Of a stretch of DNA of 64,000 nt, positions 17,501 to 32,500 are shown piece after piece. A program made the translations under genes and the position numbers. Source of the DNA: Tenacibaculum sp. 190130A14a (lineage in GTDB: Bacteria > Bacteroidota > Bacteroidia > Flavobacteriales > Flavobacteriaceae); contig NZ_OZ040189.1 of NCBI RefSeq assembly GCF_964048965.1, positions 2,666,001-2,730,000 of the forward strand, in the 5' to 3' direction. Numbering within the stretch: position 1 is the first letter of the stretch; every line of letters begins with the position of its first letter. The notes below the pieces were generated by a model, which ran no database searches, was not told the DNA's origin, and worked only from the letters and a program-made list of their open reading frames with translations.

Positions 17501-20500
17501 CATCGTAAACTGTAATCTCTACTGAACCGCCTAATTCTTCTGTTACAGTAAAATCAAATACTGAACTATCTTGAGTAACTACTGCTCCTCCTCCATTTGG
17601 TGTAAATACAAATACTACTCGTGTATAGTTTCCTGTTCCTCCAACTATCGCTGTATTGTCTAAAGAAACTGTTGCATTATTTGTCGTATTTCCTGTAGTA
17701 CAACCAAACTGAGTTACAGTTATCGCTCCTGAAATATCTACTGGTCCATTCTCACTAATAGTAATGTTCTGTGTACTTGTACATCCATTAGTTCCTGTTC
17801 CTGTTATGATATAATCATCTGCTGGTAAGTTTGTAAATACTAACCCTGTTGGTGCTGCTGTAAACGTTCCTGCTACATTATCTATTTGATAAGTTAATGG
17901 TGATATTCCATTATCTGTCTCTGTTACAGTAACTTCTCCTGTCGCACTTCCATTACAAATATTATCAACAGTAGCAGATACTGCAAATACTGGTTGAGTA
18001 GCTGGTTGAATTACTATTTGTTTTACAACATCACAATTTGGTGTTGCTCCTGCGTCACTTACTGTTACTGTATACGTATCAGCTACAGTTGGATTAAATG
18101 TTATTGGATTAGTACCTATGGCTGTTCCTGCTGGTACTAATACTCCACTTACTGCTCCTACAACTGTATAAGTATATGTTCCTGACCCTGGCCAATTGGT
18201 AAGCTCTAAACTTACATCGGCTGCCGTTGGTGCTGAACATGTTAAATCTTTAGTCTGAACTAATGAGAAGTCTAACGCTGGATCAATCGTAATTGGTGCT
18301 GATGCTCCTGGACTACATCCATTTGAATCTGCAACAGTTACGGTATAAGTATCCGCAGCTAAATTTGTAAACGTATACGTAGTTGCTGTCAAGATTTGAC
18401 TCGATACAACTCCGCCTCCATTTGATAATGTATAAGTATAAGTACCTGTTCCTCCTGCTGCTGTTACTGCTATACTTCCTCCTGTACTAGTATCACAACT
18501 ATTGTCATTCTCTACGGTTGTAAATGATACAATTACTGGATCTGGTACATTAACATCTACGAAGTTTGTACATCCTACTGGATCTTGAATTCTTATTCTA
18601 TAATCTCCTGCAGATAAGCCTGTAAATACATTATTATTACTATAAGCAACTAATACAGTACCTACTAAATCTTCTAACTGGTACTCATAACTACTCCATC
18701 CACCTGCTCCAGTTGCTGTAATTGTTGCATCTGAAGATCCATTACAACTTACTGGTGGATCAACTACTCCTGTTACTGAGATAGCTGCTGCTGGTTCATT
18801 TATCGTAAAGTTCGATGATTGAACGTTACAGAATGGTGTGTTTGGCATTGTAGCTACTACATAGTAATCTCCGGCTGATAAACCTCCAATCGTAGTTGTT
18901 ACTCCTCCATTTACTGGACCTCCTGTTAAAACTGCTACTGGATTTCCAACCTCAAATACCTCATACGTATAAACATCTCCATATGGTGTACTTGCATCAA
19001 AACTTACATCTACACTTCCGCCTGAAGCTCCAAAACATGTACTCTGTAAGTTATCTGTTACTAAAGTAAACGTTGGCGCTGAACCTACTACATAGTCTTC
19101 TGTATAAACACAACCTGTTACTGGGTGTGTTGCTGATATTGAATATGTTCCGGTAGCTAAACCTGTAAAAGTAGCCGAATCTGTTCCTAAAGCAACTGTT
19201 TGAGGTGCTGGAATCGTAAATCCTGCTGGTGCACTCACAATTGTATAAGTGATGTTAGCTATATCTGGCGTAGTTTTTACTGTAATATCTTCTCCTGTTG
19301 CACAATCAATTGCTTTTGTTTGTACGAATACTAAATCATCTATTCCTTCAAAAGCATTAATCGTTACAGTTTCTACATCTGTACATCCGCGATCATCGTA
19401 AACTGTAATCTCTACTGAACCGCCTAATTCTTCTGTTACAGTAAAATCAAATACTGAACTATCTTGAGTAACTACTGCTCCTCCTCCATTTGGTGTAAAT
19501 ACAAATACTACTCGTGTATAGTTTCCTGTTCCTCCAACTATCGCTGTATTGTCTAAAGAAACTGTTGCATTATTTGTCGTATTTCCTGTAGTACAACCAA
19601 ACTGAGTTACAGTTATCGCTCCTGAAATATCTACTGGTCCATTCTCACTAATAGTAATGTTCTGTGTACTTGTACATCCATTAGTTCCTGTTCCTGTTAT
19701 GATATAATCATCTGCTGGTAAGTTTGTAAATACTAACCCTGTTGGTGCTGCTGTAAACGTTCCTGCTACATTATCTATTTGATAAGTTAATGGTGATATT
19801 CCATTATCTGTCTCTGTTACAGTAACTTCTCCTGTCGCACTTCCATTACAAATATTATCAACAGTAGCAGATACTGCAAATACTGGTTGAGTAGCTGGTT
19901 GAATTACTATTTGTTTTACAACATCACAATTTGGTGTTGCTCCTGCGTCACTTACTGTTACTGTATACGTATCAGCTACAGTTGGATTAAATGTTATTGG
20001 ATTAGTACCTATGGCTGTTCCTGCTGGTACTAATACTCCACTTACTGCTCCTACAACTGTATAAGTATATGTTCCTGACCCTGGCCAATTGGTAAGCTCT
20101 AAACTTACATCGGCTGCCGTTGGTGCTGAACATGTTAAATCTTTAGTCTGAACTAATGAGAAGTCTAACGCTGGATCAATCGTAATTGGTGCTGATGCTC
20201 CTGGACTACATCCATTTGAATCTGCAACAGTTACGGTATAAGTATCCGCAGCTAAATTTGTAAACGTATACGTAGTTGCTGTCAAGATTTGACTCGATAC
20301 AACTCCGCCTCCATTTGATAATGTATAAGTATAAGTACCTGTTCCTCCTGCTGCTGTTACTGCTATACTTCCTCCTGTACTAGTATCACAACTATTGTCA
20401 TTCTCTACGGTTGTAAATGATACAATTACTGGATCTGGTACATTAACATCTACGAAGTTTGTACATCCTACTGGATCTTGAATTCTTATTCTATAATCTC

Positions 20501-23500
20501 CTGCAGATAAGCCTGTAAATACATTATTATTACTATAAGCAACTAATACAGTACCTACTAAATCTTCTAACTGGTACTCATAACTACTCCATCCACCTGC
20601 TCCAGTTGCTGTAATTGTTGCATCTGAAGATCCATTACAACTTACTGGTGGATCAACTACTCCTGTTACTGAGATAGCTGCTGCTGGTTCATTTATCGTA
20701 AAGTTCGATGATTGAACGTTACAGAATGGTGTGTTTGGCATTGTAGCTACTACATAGTAATCTCCGGCTGATAAACCTCCAATCGTAGTTGTTACTCCTC
20801 CATTTACTGGACCTCCTGTTAAAACTGCTACTGGATTTCCAACCTCAAATACCTCATACGTATAAACATCTCCATATGGTGTACTTGCATCAAAACTTAC
20901 ATCTACACTTCCGCCTGAAGCTCCAAAACATGTACTCTGTAAGTTATCTGTTACTAAAGTAAACGTTGGCGCTGAACCTACTACATAGTCTTCTGTATAA
21001 ACACAACCTGTTACTGGGTGTGTTGCTGATATTGAATATGTTCCGGTAGCTAAACCTGTAAAAGTAGCCGAATCTGTTCCTAAAGCAACTGTTTGAGGTG
21101 CTGGAATCGTAAATCCTGCTGGTGCACTCACAATTGTATAAGTGATGTTAGCTATATCTGGCGTAGTTTTTACTGTAATATCTTCTCCTGTTGCACAATC
21201 AATTGCTTTTGTTTGTACGAATACTAAATCATCTATTCCTTCAAAAGCATTAATCGTTACAGTTTCTACATCTGTACATCCGCGATCATCGTAAACTGTA
21301 ATCTCTACTGAACCGCCTAATTCTTCTGTTACAGTAAAATCAAATACTGAACTATCTTGAGTAACTACTGCTCCTCCTCCATTTGGTGTAAATACAAATA
21401 CTACTCGTGTATAGTTTCCTGTTCCTCCAACTATCGCTGTATTGTCTAAAGAAACTGTTGCATTATTTGTCGTATTTCCTGTAGTACAACCAAACTGAGT
21501 TACAGTTATCGCTCCTGAAATATCTACTGGTCCATTCTCACTAATAGTAATGTTCTGTGTACTTGTACATCCATTAGTTCCTGTTCCTGTTATGATATAA
21601 TCATCTGCTGGTAAGTTTGTAAATACTAACCCTGTTGGTGCTGCTGTAAACGTTCCTGCTACATTATCTATTTGATAAGTTAATGGTGATATTCCATTAT
21701 CTGTCTCTGTTACAGTAACTTCTCCTGTCGCACTTCCATTACAAATATTATCAACAGTAGCAGATACTGCAAATACTGGTTGAGTAGCTGGTTGAATTAC
21801 TATTTGTTTTACAACATCACAATTTGGTGTTGCTCCTGCGTCACTTACTGTTACTGTATACGTATCAGCTACAGTTGGATTAAATGTTATTGGATTAGTA
21901 CCTATGGCTGTTCCTGCTGGTACTAATACTCCACTTACTGCTCCTACAACTGTATAAGTATATGTTCCTGACCCTGGCCAATTGGTAAGCTCTAAACTTA
22001 CATCGGCTGCCGTTGGTGCTGAACATGTTAAATCTTTAGTCTGAACTAATGAGAAGTCTAACGCTGGATCAATCGTAATTGGTGCTGATGCTCCTGGACT
22101 ACATCCATTTGAATCTGCAACAGTTACGGTATAAGTATCCGCAGCTAAATTTGTAAACGTATACGTAGTTGCTGTCAAGATTTGACTCGATACAACTCCG
22201 CCTCCATTTGATAATGTATAAGTATAAGTACCTGTTCCTCCTGCTGCTGTTACTGCTATACTTCCTCCTGTACTAGTATCACAACTATTGTCATTCTCTA
22301 CGGTTGTAAATGATACAATTACTGGATCTGGTACATTAATCGTTGTAGAACGAGGACACCCGTTACCATCAATTACACGTACACGATAATCTCCAGCTGC
22401 TAAACCTGTAAATACATTATTATTACTATATGCTACTAATACAGTACCTATTAAATCTTCTAATTGGTATTCATAACTACCCCATCCATGCTCTGCTGTA
22501 GCTGTAATCGTTGCATCTGAAGATCCATTACAACTTACTGGTGCTGTTAAACTAGCTGAAATTTGTAATTCAACTGCTGGTTGTTCAATCGTAAAGTTAG
22601 CCGATTGTGATGTACAAGCAGCTACTGCTGGTGGCCCTGTAACTGCCGTTGCTGTTAATGTAGCCACAACATAATAAGTACCTGCTGGAATGTTTGCAAT
22701 TGTTGTACTGTTCACAACACCACTTCCATCAATTGCTGGTACCACTGGCGTATTTGTACCCGCATCATAAACTACATAGTCGTATTGATTTGTATATGGT
22801 GTAGTTGGGCTAAAGCTTAACTCAACACTACCATCATCTGCAGATCTACAAGTTTCATCTTGTATATTAGAGATAACTAAATCAAATGTTGGTGCCGCTA
22901 ATACCGTATGGTACGTTACTAACTCACAACTTGTAATTGGGTGTGTAATTGTTATTTGATACTCTCCTGTAGGTAAGTCATCAAAATCACCTGAAGTTGC
23001 ATTTTGGGTAACTGGTCCATAAGTATGACCATTAATTCCTTCAATTGTAATATCTGCATTCGTTCCTGAAATAGATGAGAAACCAACCGTTATATCTTCA
23101 TTCGTATTACAAGTAATTGTATTATCAACTGTTACTGTAGCATTAGATAAAACATCTAAAGCATTGATTGTTGCATTAGTTGTTACAGAACATCCTTGAT
23201 CATCATATACTGTAATAGCCACCGTACCTCCAGAAATATTGGAAGTTGTAAAGCTAAAGCTATTACTATCTTGTAATTCTGCAGCTCCTGATGCTGGAGT
23301 ATAATTAAATACTACTCTTGTATAATTTCCTGTTCCACCAGTAATACCTGCTGGTAACGTTACTGTAGCATTTCCAGGAGTATTTCCTGTGGTACATCCA
23401 AACTGAGTTACATTTGGTGTTGTTAATACTATCGGTGCTAAATCATCAATAGTTACATTAACTTCTGTAAAACAGTTATTCGTTGGAGACGTACCTCTAA

Positions 23501-26500
23501 TTGTATAAGCTCCTGCAGGTAAATTATCAAATGTAAAAGCTCCATTAGAATTGATCGTTCCTACTCCATTTGGATCTGGAGTTATTATATAATCTAAAGG
23601 TGTTATTCCATTATCAATTGTTGTTACCGTAATTTGACCATTTGTTGCTCCATCACAAATATCATTTATACTTGCAACAGCAGTAAAGTTAGGGTCTATT
23701 GGGTCTTGTACTGTAATAGATTTCGTTCCTGCTGAACAAGATGTATTGTTATCTGTTACAGAAATATTATAAGTTCCTGGTGCTAAAGAAATCCCTACTG
23801 AAGTGTTTCCTGCTCCTAATGCAACTGTAGGTGCTCCATTTACACTATAACTATAATCTGCAGTTACACCACCTGTTAAGTGTGATCCTGAAGTTACATT
23901 TAAAGTAACCTCCCCATTTGCTGTACAAATTGCATTGGTAGTTACTTGTAAATTGAAGTCTACATCGTCATAGATTATGACAGCCGCCTGAGAATCTGTA
24001 CAACCATTTGTATCTCTTATAATGATATCATAACTACCTGGCGCTAAACCATTCGCAACAAACGGACTGGTTGTTGGAGTACTAAATGACGTTCCATTAT
24101 CTGTTGAGAACTGATATGGTCCAACTCCTCCTGAAGCATTGATTGTTATTGTATTATTAGTTCCACAGCTATCTGCTACTACAGAGTCAATTGTTGGTGA
24201 TTGACTAACGTTTAATGCAATTGGACCAAGTGTTCCGGTACAACCATTTGTATCCGTTACTTGAACAGTTACATTAACTGGTAATGTAGTATTAGAGACA
24301 TTAGCATATGCAACATCAAATGTATTTCCAGTTAAAGTAATTGGGAATGTAAGACCTGTTGTGTTAGTCGCCGATGTAACCGTATAAGTATATCCAGGGA
24401 AACCTCCAACAACATTATCAACTCTAATGGTTCCATCTAAACTACAGGTTATATCGTCAACCTTAGTCATTATTCCAGATATTGCTGTACCTTCAAGAAT
24501 TACGGAATCTAAACTACCAAATTGACATACAGGAGGTCCTCCTGTTGTATTTGACAATACAATATAATATGTACCCGAAGATAATCCTGTAACTACGATA
24601 TCAGCAAAACCTGTTTGCGCTATATTAGTATATGCTGGACCTACTACAGCACCAATACCTGTTACTGGGTCTCTTTCAAATAATGTCCAAGTAAAGTTAT
24701 TATTTAAATCTCCACTAGTATTATCAATAGAATAAGTTATTTGTCCATTACTAGCTCCATTACATTGATTATTATTTAATGTGGCAGTAATTGGTACTGT
24801 AGGACTAAAGTCAGCGTATAAATCTTCATTATTTTGCTCGATACAACCATTACCATCTCTTACATAGAAGGTATAATTCTGTCCTGGTGTTAACCCTGTA
24901 AATGTTCTAGTTCTTGTTGGATCTAAAGCTCCAGGTCCAATAGCATCCGCTGGGAACCAAGTACCATTAGGATCATCAATTGCAAATTCAAAAGGAGCTA
25001 TACCGTTAATTGCTTCTACCGTTACACTAAATCCACCAACACAAGAACCTGGATTTGCAACTGGATCAACAATCAAACCAGAAACATCAAAAGGTATTTC
25101 ATATGGATCAAATGTTCTTAAACATCTTACTGTTACACCATCCGTGTCTAAAATTCTTATAACAGGGAAAACTGTGATTCCTTGATTAATTCCTGTAAAT
25201 GTAGGAGAAGTTTGCCAAGTAGCTCCATTATCAGCACTAAATTCAATTGTGTAAGGAGCGAAACTTGGATATCCTGTAAATTCAAAACCAAATAATGACT
25301 CGTTTCCTACAAATGGAGTTCCACACGTTGGCAATATTGGAGTGAATGTAGCTGTTATAGCTGGTGGATTTGTTAAGGTTACGTTTTCTACATCTGAACA
25401 TCCTAAAGCATCTGTTATTGTAACTGTATAACTATCTACTGGTAAATTATTAAAACTGAAATTTGTTCCTGTAAAACTACTTATCGTTTCTACCACAGTA
25501 CTTGAACTATCTCTAATAACAATAGTATGAGGTCCTTCTCCAGTTCCTGCAGTAATTGTTCCATCGATGCTTCCTGCGTCTCCATTACAAGTTGGTTCAT
25601 TTACAGAAAGTGAAATTGCTACATCTGGAACTGTTGCTATCACAACATCCTGAATAATATACTCACATCCTGCATCATCTCTAACATAAACATCGTATGT
25701 ATTAGCTGCTAAACCTATAATTGGATTTGTAGTATCAAAAGTTCCCGCAGCGTTACCATCTGGCACTACAGAAAACTCATATCCTGCTCCAGATCCTCCT
25801 GTTGGATTCACTAAAATTTGTCCTGCAGAACAACTCGCATTAGTAGGATCTGCACTTGCTAATAATTGCGGGTTAATTGTTACCGCTTCCGTAGCACTAC
25901 ATCCTGCTCCGTCTCTAATAGTTACATTATAATTACCTGCTGACAACCCTGTAATGCTGAACGTTGGTACAGCTGTTGGTGTTTGCCATGTTGTACCATC
26001 TAAACTATATTGATAATTTCCATTACCTGTATTAATCGTAACGTTAATTGTTCCGTTACTACCATCATAACATACTGTCGTTGGAGTAAAAGTTACACTA
26101 TCTGCTGGATCTACAGTAATTGCAAATGGTGCCGATTGACATCCTCTTACATCTGTTGCTACTACTGTATATGATCCTGCTGCTACATTTGTAAATGGAC
26201 TTACTGTTGATACTGATGTATTTGTATTATCAAATAACTCAAAAGTATATGGCCCTCCATTTCCTCCAGAACCTGTAGGTGTAATTGTTGCTCCTGTTGC
26301 TGGTACACAAGTTACTTCTTTGGTAATACTTGCTCCTGCTACTACAACTGTTGGTTGACCTATAGTAATATCTGCCAAGTTTAAAGTACACGTTGGTAAA
26401 CCTACGCTTGGTCTTATTAAAATATCATTATATGTTCCTACTGCTACATTGGTAATTGTAAATGGACTTGTTGCTATTGCTGCACTCCAAGTTCCTCCAT

Positions 26501-29500
26501 TGTCTAATGAGTATTCAAATGATGCTCCGAAGTTACTTGCACTCACTGTGATCGTCCCATCACTATCTCCATTACATGTTACATCCGTACTTCCTGTTAC
26601 ACTTGCTGTAAATTCATTATTTGGCTCTACAGTTACATTAATATCTACCGTACAGTCTCTTCCATAGTCTACAGTTATTGTATGACCTCCAACAGCTACA
26701 TTATTAAATACATTTCCTGCCTGTGCCGTTCCTCCATCTAAACTATAAGTATAAGCTCCTGCTGGTGTTGGTGTAATAGTAATATTTCCTGTTCCATCAC
26801 AATTATAAACTACTGCACTTGCTAAAGCTGGTGCTGTTGGTAATGGATCAATTGTAATATCTGGTGTAATTGTAAATGTACATCCATTTGCATCTTCTAC
26901 TGTTAAAGTATAAGTGCCATCTACTAATCCTCCTTTTACTGGGTTGTTTGATCCAGTTGTTGTTGTTCCGTCATTGATACTGTAGAAATATGGTGGTGTT
27001 CCTCCTGTTACATTTTCTATAGTAATTTCTCCTGTTTGGTTACAAGTATAATCTTGTGTAATACGCGCCGTTGCACTCAATGCTGCAGGCTCAGTAATTA
27101 CAATAGTTGCTGTAGCTGTAGCACATCCATTTACATCAGTAGTAACTACCGTATAAGTATCTGCTGCTAATCCTGTAAACGATACTGTTGTATCTGTCGA
27201 TGGACCTGAGGTACTATTATAACCTGTTGCTGCTGTTCCTGTTACTGTTGTTGAATATGGTGATGTTCCGTCTGAAATTGTTACGTTAATCGTTCCTGTT
27301 TCTCCATTACAGTTTGGTTGAACGGCTGTCGCTGCAATCGTTGGGTCTGTAATTCTTGTAATCGTTACTGTTTGAACAAACTCACAATATCCTGTATTTC
27401 CACTATTGTCTCTAACATAAACATCATAATCTCCTGCTGCTACATTAATTGAATTTGACACTCCGAAATCTCCAATCGTTACTCCAATTCCTGTAGTTAC
27501 TGCTGCATAAACATAATTCCCATCACCTCCTGCTGCTGTAATTGTTATTTCTCCTGTATTACATGTCTCATTGGTAGTTGCTATAGTAGCGGTTAATTGT
27601 GGGTTGATTACATGACCTGTTGTAGTTGTTGAACATCCAAATCTATCTTGAACTGTTACATCATAACTTCCGTCTGTTAATCCTGTAAAAGTATATGTAT
27701 TAGACGTTGTTGGTGTTGGCGTTTGCCATGTTGTTCCACCATCAAGACTAAATTGATATTCTCCATTCCCTGCTGTAACTGTTACCGCTAAACTTCCGTT
27801 GGTACCGTCATAACATGCTTCTGGTACTACATCAAATGCTACTGTTACTGTAGGGTTTACTGTTATTGCAAATGGTGCCGATTGACATCCTCTTACATCC
27901 GTTGCTACTACTGTATATGATCCTGCTGCTACATTTGTAAATGGACTTACCGTTGATACTGATGTATTTGTATTATCAAATAACTCAAAAGTATATGCTG
28001 CTCCGTTTCCTCCAGAACCTGTAGGTGTAATTGTTGCTCCTGTTGCTGGTACACAAGTTACTTCTTTAGTAATACTTGCTCCTGCTACTACAACTGTTGG
28101 TTGACCTATAGTAATATCTGCCAAGTTTAAAGTACACGTTGGTAAACCTACGCTTGGTCTTATTAAAATATCATTATATGTTCCTACTGCTACATTGGTA
28201 ATTGTAAATGGACTTGTTGCTATTGCTGCACTCCAAGTTCCTCCATTGTCTAATGAGTATTCAAATGATGCTCCGAAGTTACTTGCACTCACTGTGATCG
28301 TCCCATCACTATCTCCATTACATGTTACATCCGTACTTCCTGTTACACTTGCTGTAAATTCATTATTTGGCTCTACAGTTACATTAATATCTACCGTACA
28401 GTCTCTTCCATAGTCTACAGTTATTGTATGACCTCCAACAGCTACATTATTAAATACATTTCCTGCCTGTGCCGTTCCTCCATCTAAACTATAAGTATAA
28501 GCTCCTGCTGGTGTTGGTGTAATAGTAATATTTCCTGTCCCATCACAATTATAAACTACTGCACTTGCTAAAGCTGGTGCTGTTGGTAATGGATCAATTG
28601 TAATATCTGGTGTAATTGTAAATGTACATCCATTTGCATCTTCTACTGTTAAAGTATAAGTACCATCTACTAATCCTCCTTTTACTGGATTGTTTGATCC
28701 AGTTGTTGTTGTTCCGTCATTGATACTATAGAAATATGGTGGTGTTCCTCCTGTTACATTTTCTATAGTAATCTCTCCTGCTTGATTACAAGTATAATCT
28801 TGTGTAATACGCGCCGTTGCACTCAATGCATTTGGTGCTGCTATTACTATGGTTGCAGTAGATGTAGCACATCCATTTACATCAGTAGTAACGACTGTAT
28901 AAGTATCTGATGCTAATCCTGTAAACGATACTGTTGTATCTGTTGATGGACCTGAGGTACTGTTATAACCTGTTGCTGCTGTTCCTGTTACTGTTGTTGA
29001 ATATGGTGATGTTCCGTCTGAAATTGTTACGTTAATCGTTCCTGTTTCTCCATTACAGTTTGGTTGAACGGCTGTCGCTGCAATCGTTGGGTCTGTAATT
29101 CTTGTAATCGTTACTGTTTGAACAAACTCACAATATCCTGTATTTCCACTATTGTCTCTAACATAAACATCATAATCTCCTGCTGCTACATTAATTGAAT
29201 TTGACACTCCGAAATCTCCAATCGTTACTCCAATTCCTGTAGTTACTGCTGCATAAACATAATTCCCATCACCTCCTGCTGCTGTAATTGTTATTTCTCC
29301 TGTATTACATGTCTCATTGGTAGTTGCTATAGTAGCGGTTAATTGTGGGTTGATTACATGACCTGTTGTAGTTGTTGAACATCCAAATCTATCTTGAACT
29401 GTTACATCATAACTTCCGTCTGTTAATCCTGTAAAAGTATATGTATTAGACGTTGTTGGTGTTGGCGTTTGCCATGTTGTTCCACCATCAAGACTAAATT

Positions 29501-32500
29501 GATATTCTCCATTCCCTGCTGTAACTGTTACCGCTAAACTTCCGTTGGTACCGTCATAACATGCTTCTGGTACTACATCAAATGCTACTGTTACTGTAGG
29601 GTTTACTGTTATTGCAAATGGTGCCGATTGACATCCTCTTACATCCGTTGCTACTACTGTATATGATCCTGCTGCTACATTTGTAAATGGACTTACCGTT
29701 GATACTGATGTATTTGTATTATCAAATAACTCAAAAGTATATGCTGCTCCGTTTCCTCCAGAACCTGTAGGTGTAATTGTTGCTCCTGTTGCTGGTACAC
29801 AAGTTACTTCTTTAGTAATACTTGCTCCTGCTACTACAACTGTTGGTTGACCTATAGTAATATCTGCCAAGTTTAAAGTACACGTTGGTAAACCTACGCT
29901 TGGTCTTATTAAAATATCATTATATGTTCCTACTGCTACATTGGTAATTGTAAATGGACTTGTTGCTATTGCTGCACTCCAAGTTCCTCCATTGTCTAAT
30001 GAGTATTCAAATGATGCTCCGAAGTTACTTGCACTCACTGTGATCGTCCCATCACTATCTCCATTACATGTTACATCCGTACTTCCTGTTACACTTGCTG
30101 TAAATTCATTATTTGGCTCTACAGTTACATTAATATCTACCGTACAGTCTCTTCCATAGTCTACAGTTATTGTATGACCTCCAACAGCTACATTATTAAA
30201 TACATTTCCTGCCTGTGCCGTTCCTCCATCTAAACTATAAGTATAAGCTCCTGCTGGTGTTGGTGTAATAGTAATATTTCCTGTCCCATCACAATTATAA
30301 ACTACTGCACTTGCTAAAGCTGGTGCTGTTGGTAATGGATCAATTGTAATATCTGGTGTAATTGTAAATGTACATCCATTTGCATCTTCTACTGTTAAAG
30401 TATAAGTACCATCTACTAATCCTCCTTTTACTGGATTGTTTGATCCAGTTGTTGTTGTTCCGTCATTGATACTATAGAAATATGGTGGTGTTCCTCCTGT
30501 TACATTTTCTATAGTAATCTCTCCTGCTTGATTACAAGTATAATCTTGTGTAATACGCGCCGTTGCACTCAATGCATTTGGTGCTGCTATTACTATGGTT
30601 GCAGTAGATGTAGCACATCCATTTACATCAGTAGTAACGACTGTATAAGTATCTGATGCTAATCCTGTAAACGATACTGTTGTATCTGTTGATGGACCTG
30701 AGGTACTGTTATAACCTGTTGCTGCTGTTCCTGTTACTGTTGTTGAATATGGTGATGTTCCGTCTGAAATTGTTACGTTAATCGTTCCTGTTTCTCCATT
30801 ACAGTTTGGTTGAACGGCTGTCGCTGCAATCGTTGGGTCTGTAATTCTTGTAATCGTTACTGTTTGAACAAACTCACAATATCCTGTATTTCCACTATTG
30901 TCTCTAACATAAACATCATAATCTCCTGCTGCTACATTAATTGAATTTGACACTCCGAAATCCCCAGTCGTTACTCCAATTCCTGTAGTCACTGCTGCAT
31001 AAACATAATTCCCATCACCTCCTGCTGCTGTAATTGTTATTTCTCCTGTATTACATGTCTCATTGGTAGTTGCTATAGTAGCGGTTAATTGTGCATTAAT
31101 TACATTATCTGTCACAGTTGCTGTACATCCAAATCTATCTTGAACTGTTACATCATAACTTCCGTCTGTTAATCCTGTAAAAGTATATGTATTAGATGTT
31201 GTTGGTGTTGGTGTTTGCCAGGTTGTTCCTCCATCAAGACTAAATTGATATTCTCCGTTTCCTGTTGTAACTGTTACCGCTAAACTTCCGTTAGTACCAT
31301 CATAACATGCTTCTGGTACTACATCAAATGCTACTATTTCCGGTGCATCTACAGTAACATTTACTGGTACACAAGTAGTAGAAGCTATTGCTATGTTTAC
31401 ATTATCTATAAAGTTCCCTACAGTGATACTTCCTGCTGCCGAAACTGCTTCAAATATTAAAACTGTAGTAGTTTGACCAGCTGGTACTGTATAAGTTCCT
31501 GAGTATGATCCCCAAGCACTTGTTCCATCCGACATTGTTTCTACTACCCCAGCACTAACTAAATCTGAACCAATTCTAACTGAAGCTACATCCGTACCTG
31601 CTCTACCTCTATGATCTACGGACCAAGAAATCACATCTCCAGGTCTTGTACAATATTCTTGATATAATAAAGCTTCTTGAGATGCATTTAACTCAACAAA
31701 ATAATCTCCATCTGATGCAGGAACTCCATTAAATCCAGACCTCCAAACTTCTATGATGTTATTCGAAGGAATACTGCTATCTGCCGATGTTGAATCCCAT
31801 CCCGGAATATCATTTTCATTTATAAATCTAAAACCGGTAAATGCAGAAGGTACATCTTCAAAACTTCCATTTTGGAATGCATCTGTAGTACATCCACATA
31901 AAGTACAGTTTCTACTATCACGAACATCAATTGTGTAATCTGTTGCACTTGGTGCTACATTAGTAAATACATTTGATGTTTGCCAAGTTGTTCCTCCATC
32001 AATTGAATATGTATAAGGAGGTGTTCCTCCATTTGCTATTACTGTTATAGTTGCTCCAGCTCCAGAACATGTTGCCTCATCTGTTACAGAGGCTGTAACA
32101 GTCATAGGAGTTGGTTCTGTTATTGTTACTTGACCTAAAGAGATGTTACAATTAGCCAACCCATCATTCTCTCTTACACTAACATCGTAAACTCCTGATG
32201 CTAATCCAACAATTCTATATGGGTTATCTACTGCATCATGCCAAGTTGTTCCTCCATCAATTGAGTATTGATAACTCGCTCCAATAAAATTTGTAGCCGT
32301 TATAGTAATGGTTCCATCTGCTGAACTATTACAAGTACTATTTGTTGTTCCAGTAACAGAAGCCGAAAACTCATTGTTCGGTTCTACTGTTACGTTAATA
32401 TCTTCTGTACAATTACTTCCATAATCGACAGTAATTGTGTGTCCACCTACGGCTACGCTATTAAATACATTACTAGCTTGTGCAGCTCCGCCATCTAAAC

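Noticed and set aside
16912..22340. Possible CRISPR or satellite array
   Set aside because: The repeats are nearly 1.9 kb long, in frame and protein-coding; there are no short repeats with spacers.
26449..30159. Three identical 72-codon plus-strand frames at 26449, 28195 and 29941
   Set aside because: They are antisense shadows of the 1746-bp repeat in sprB and recur only because the DNA repeats.
31753..31938. 61-codon plus-strand frame in sprB
   Set aside because: Antisense shadow of the jelly-roll-like region.
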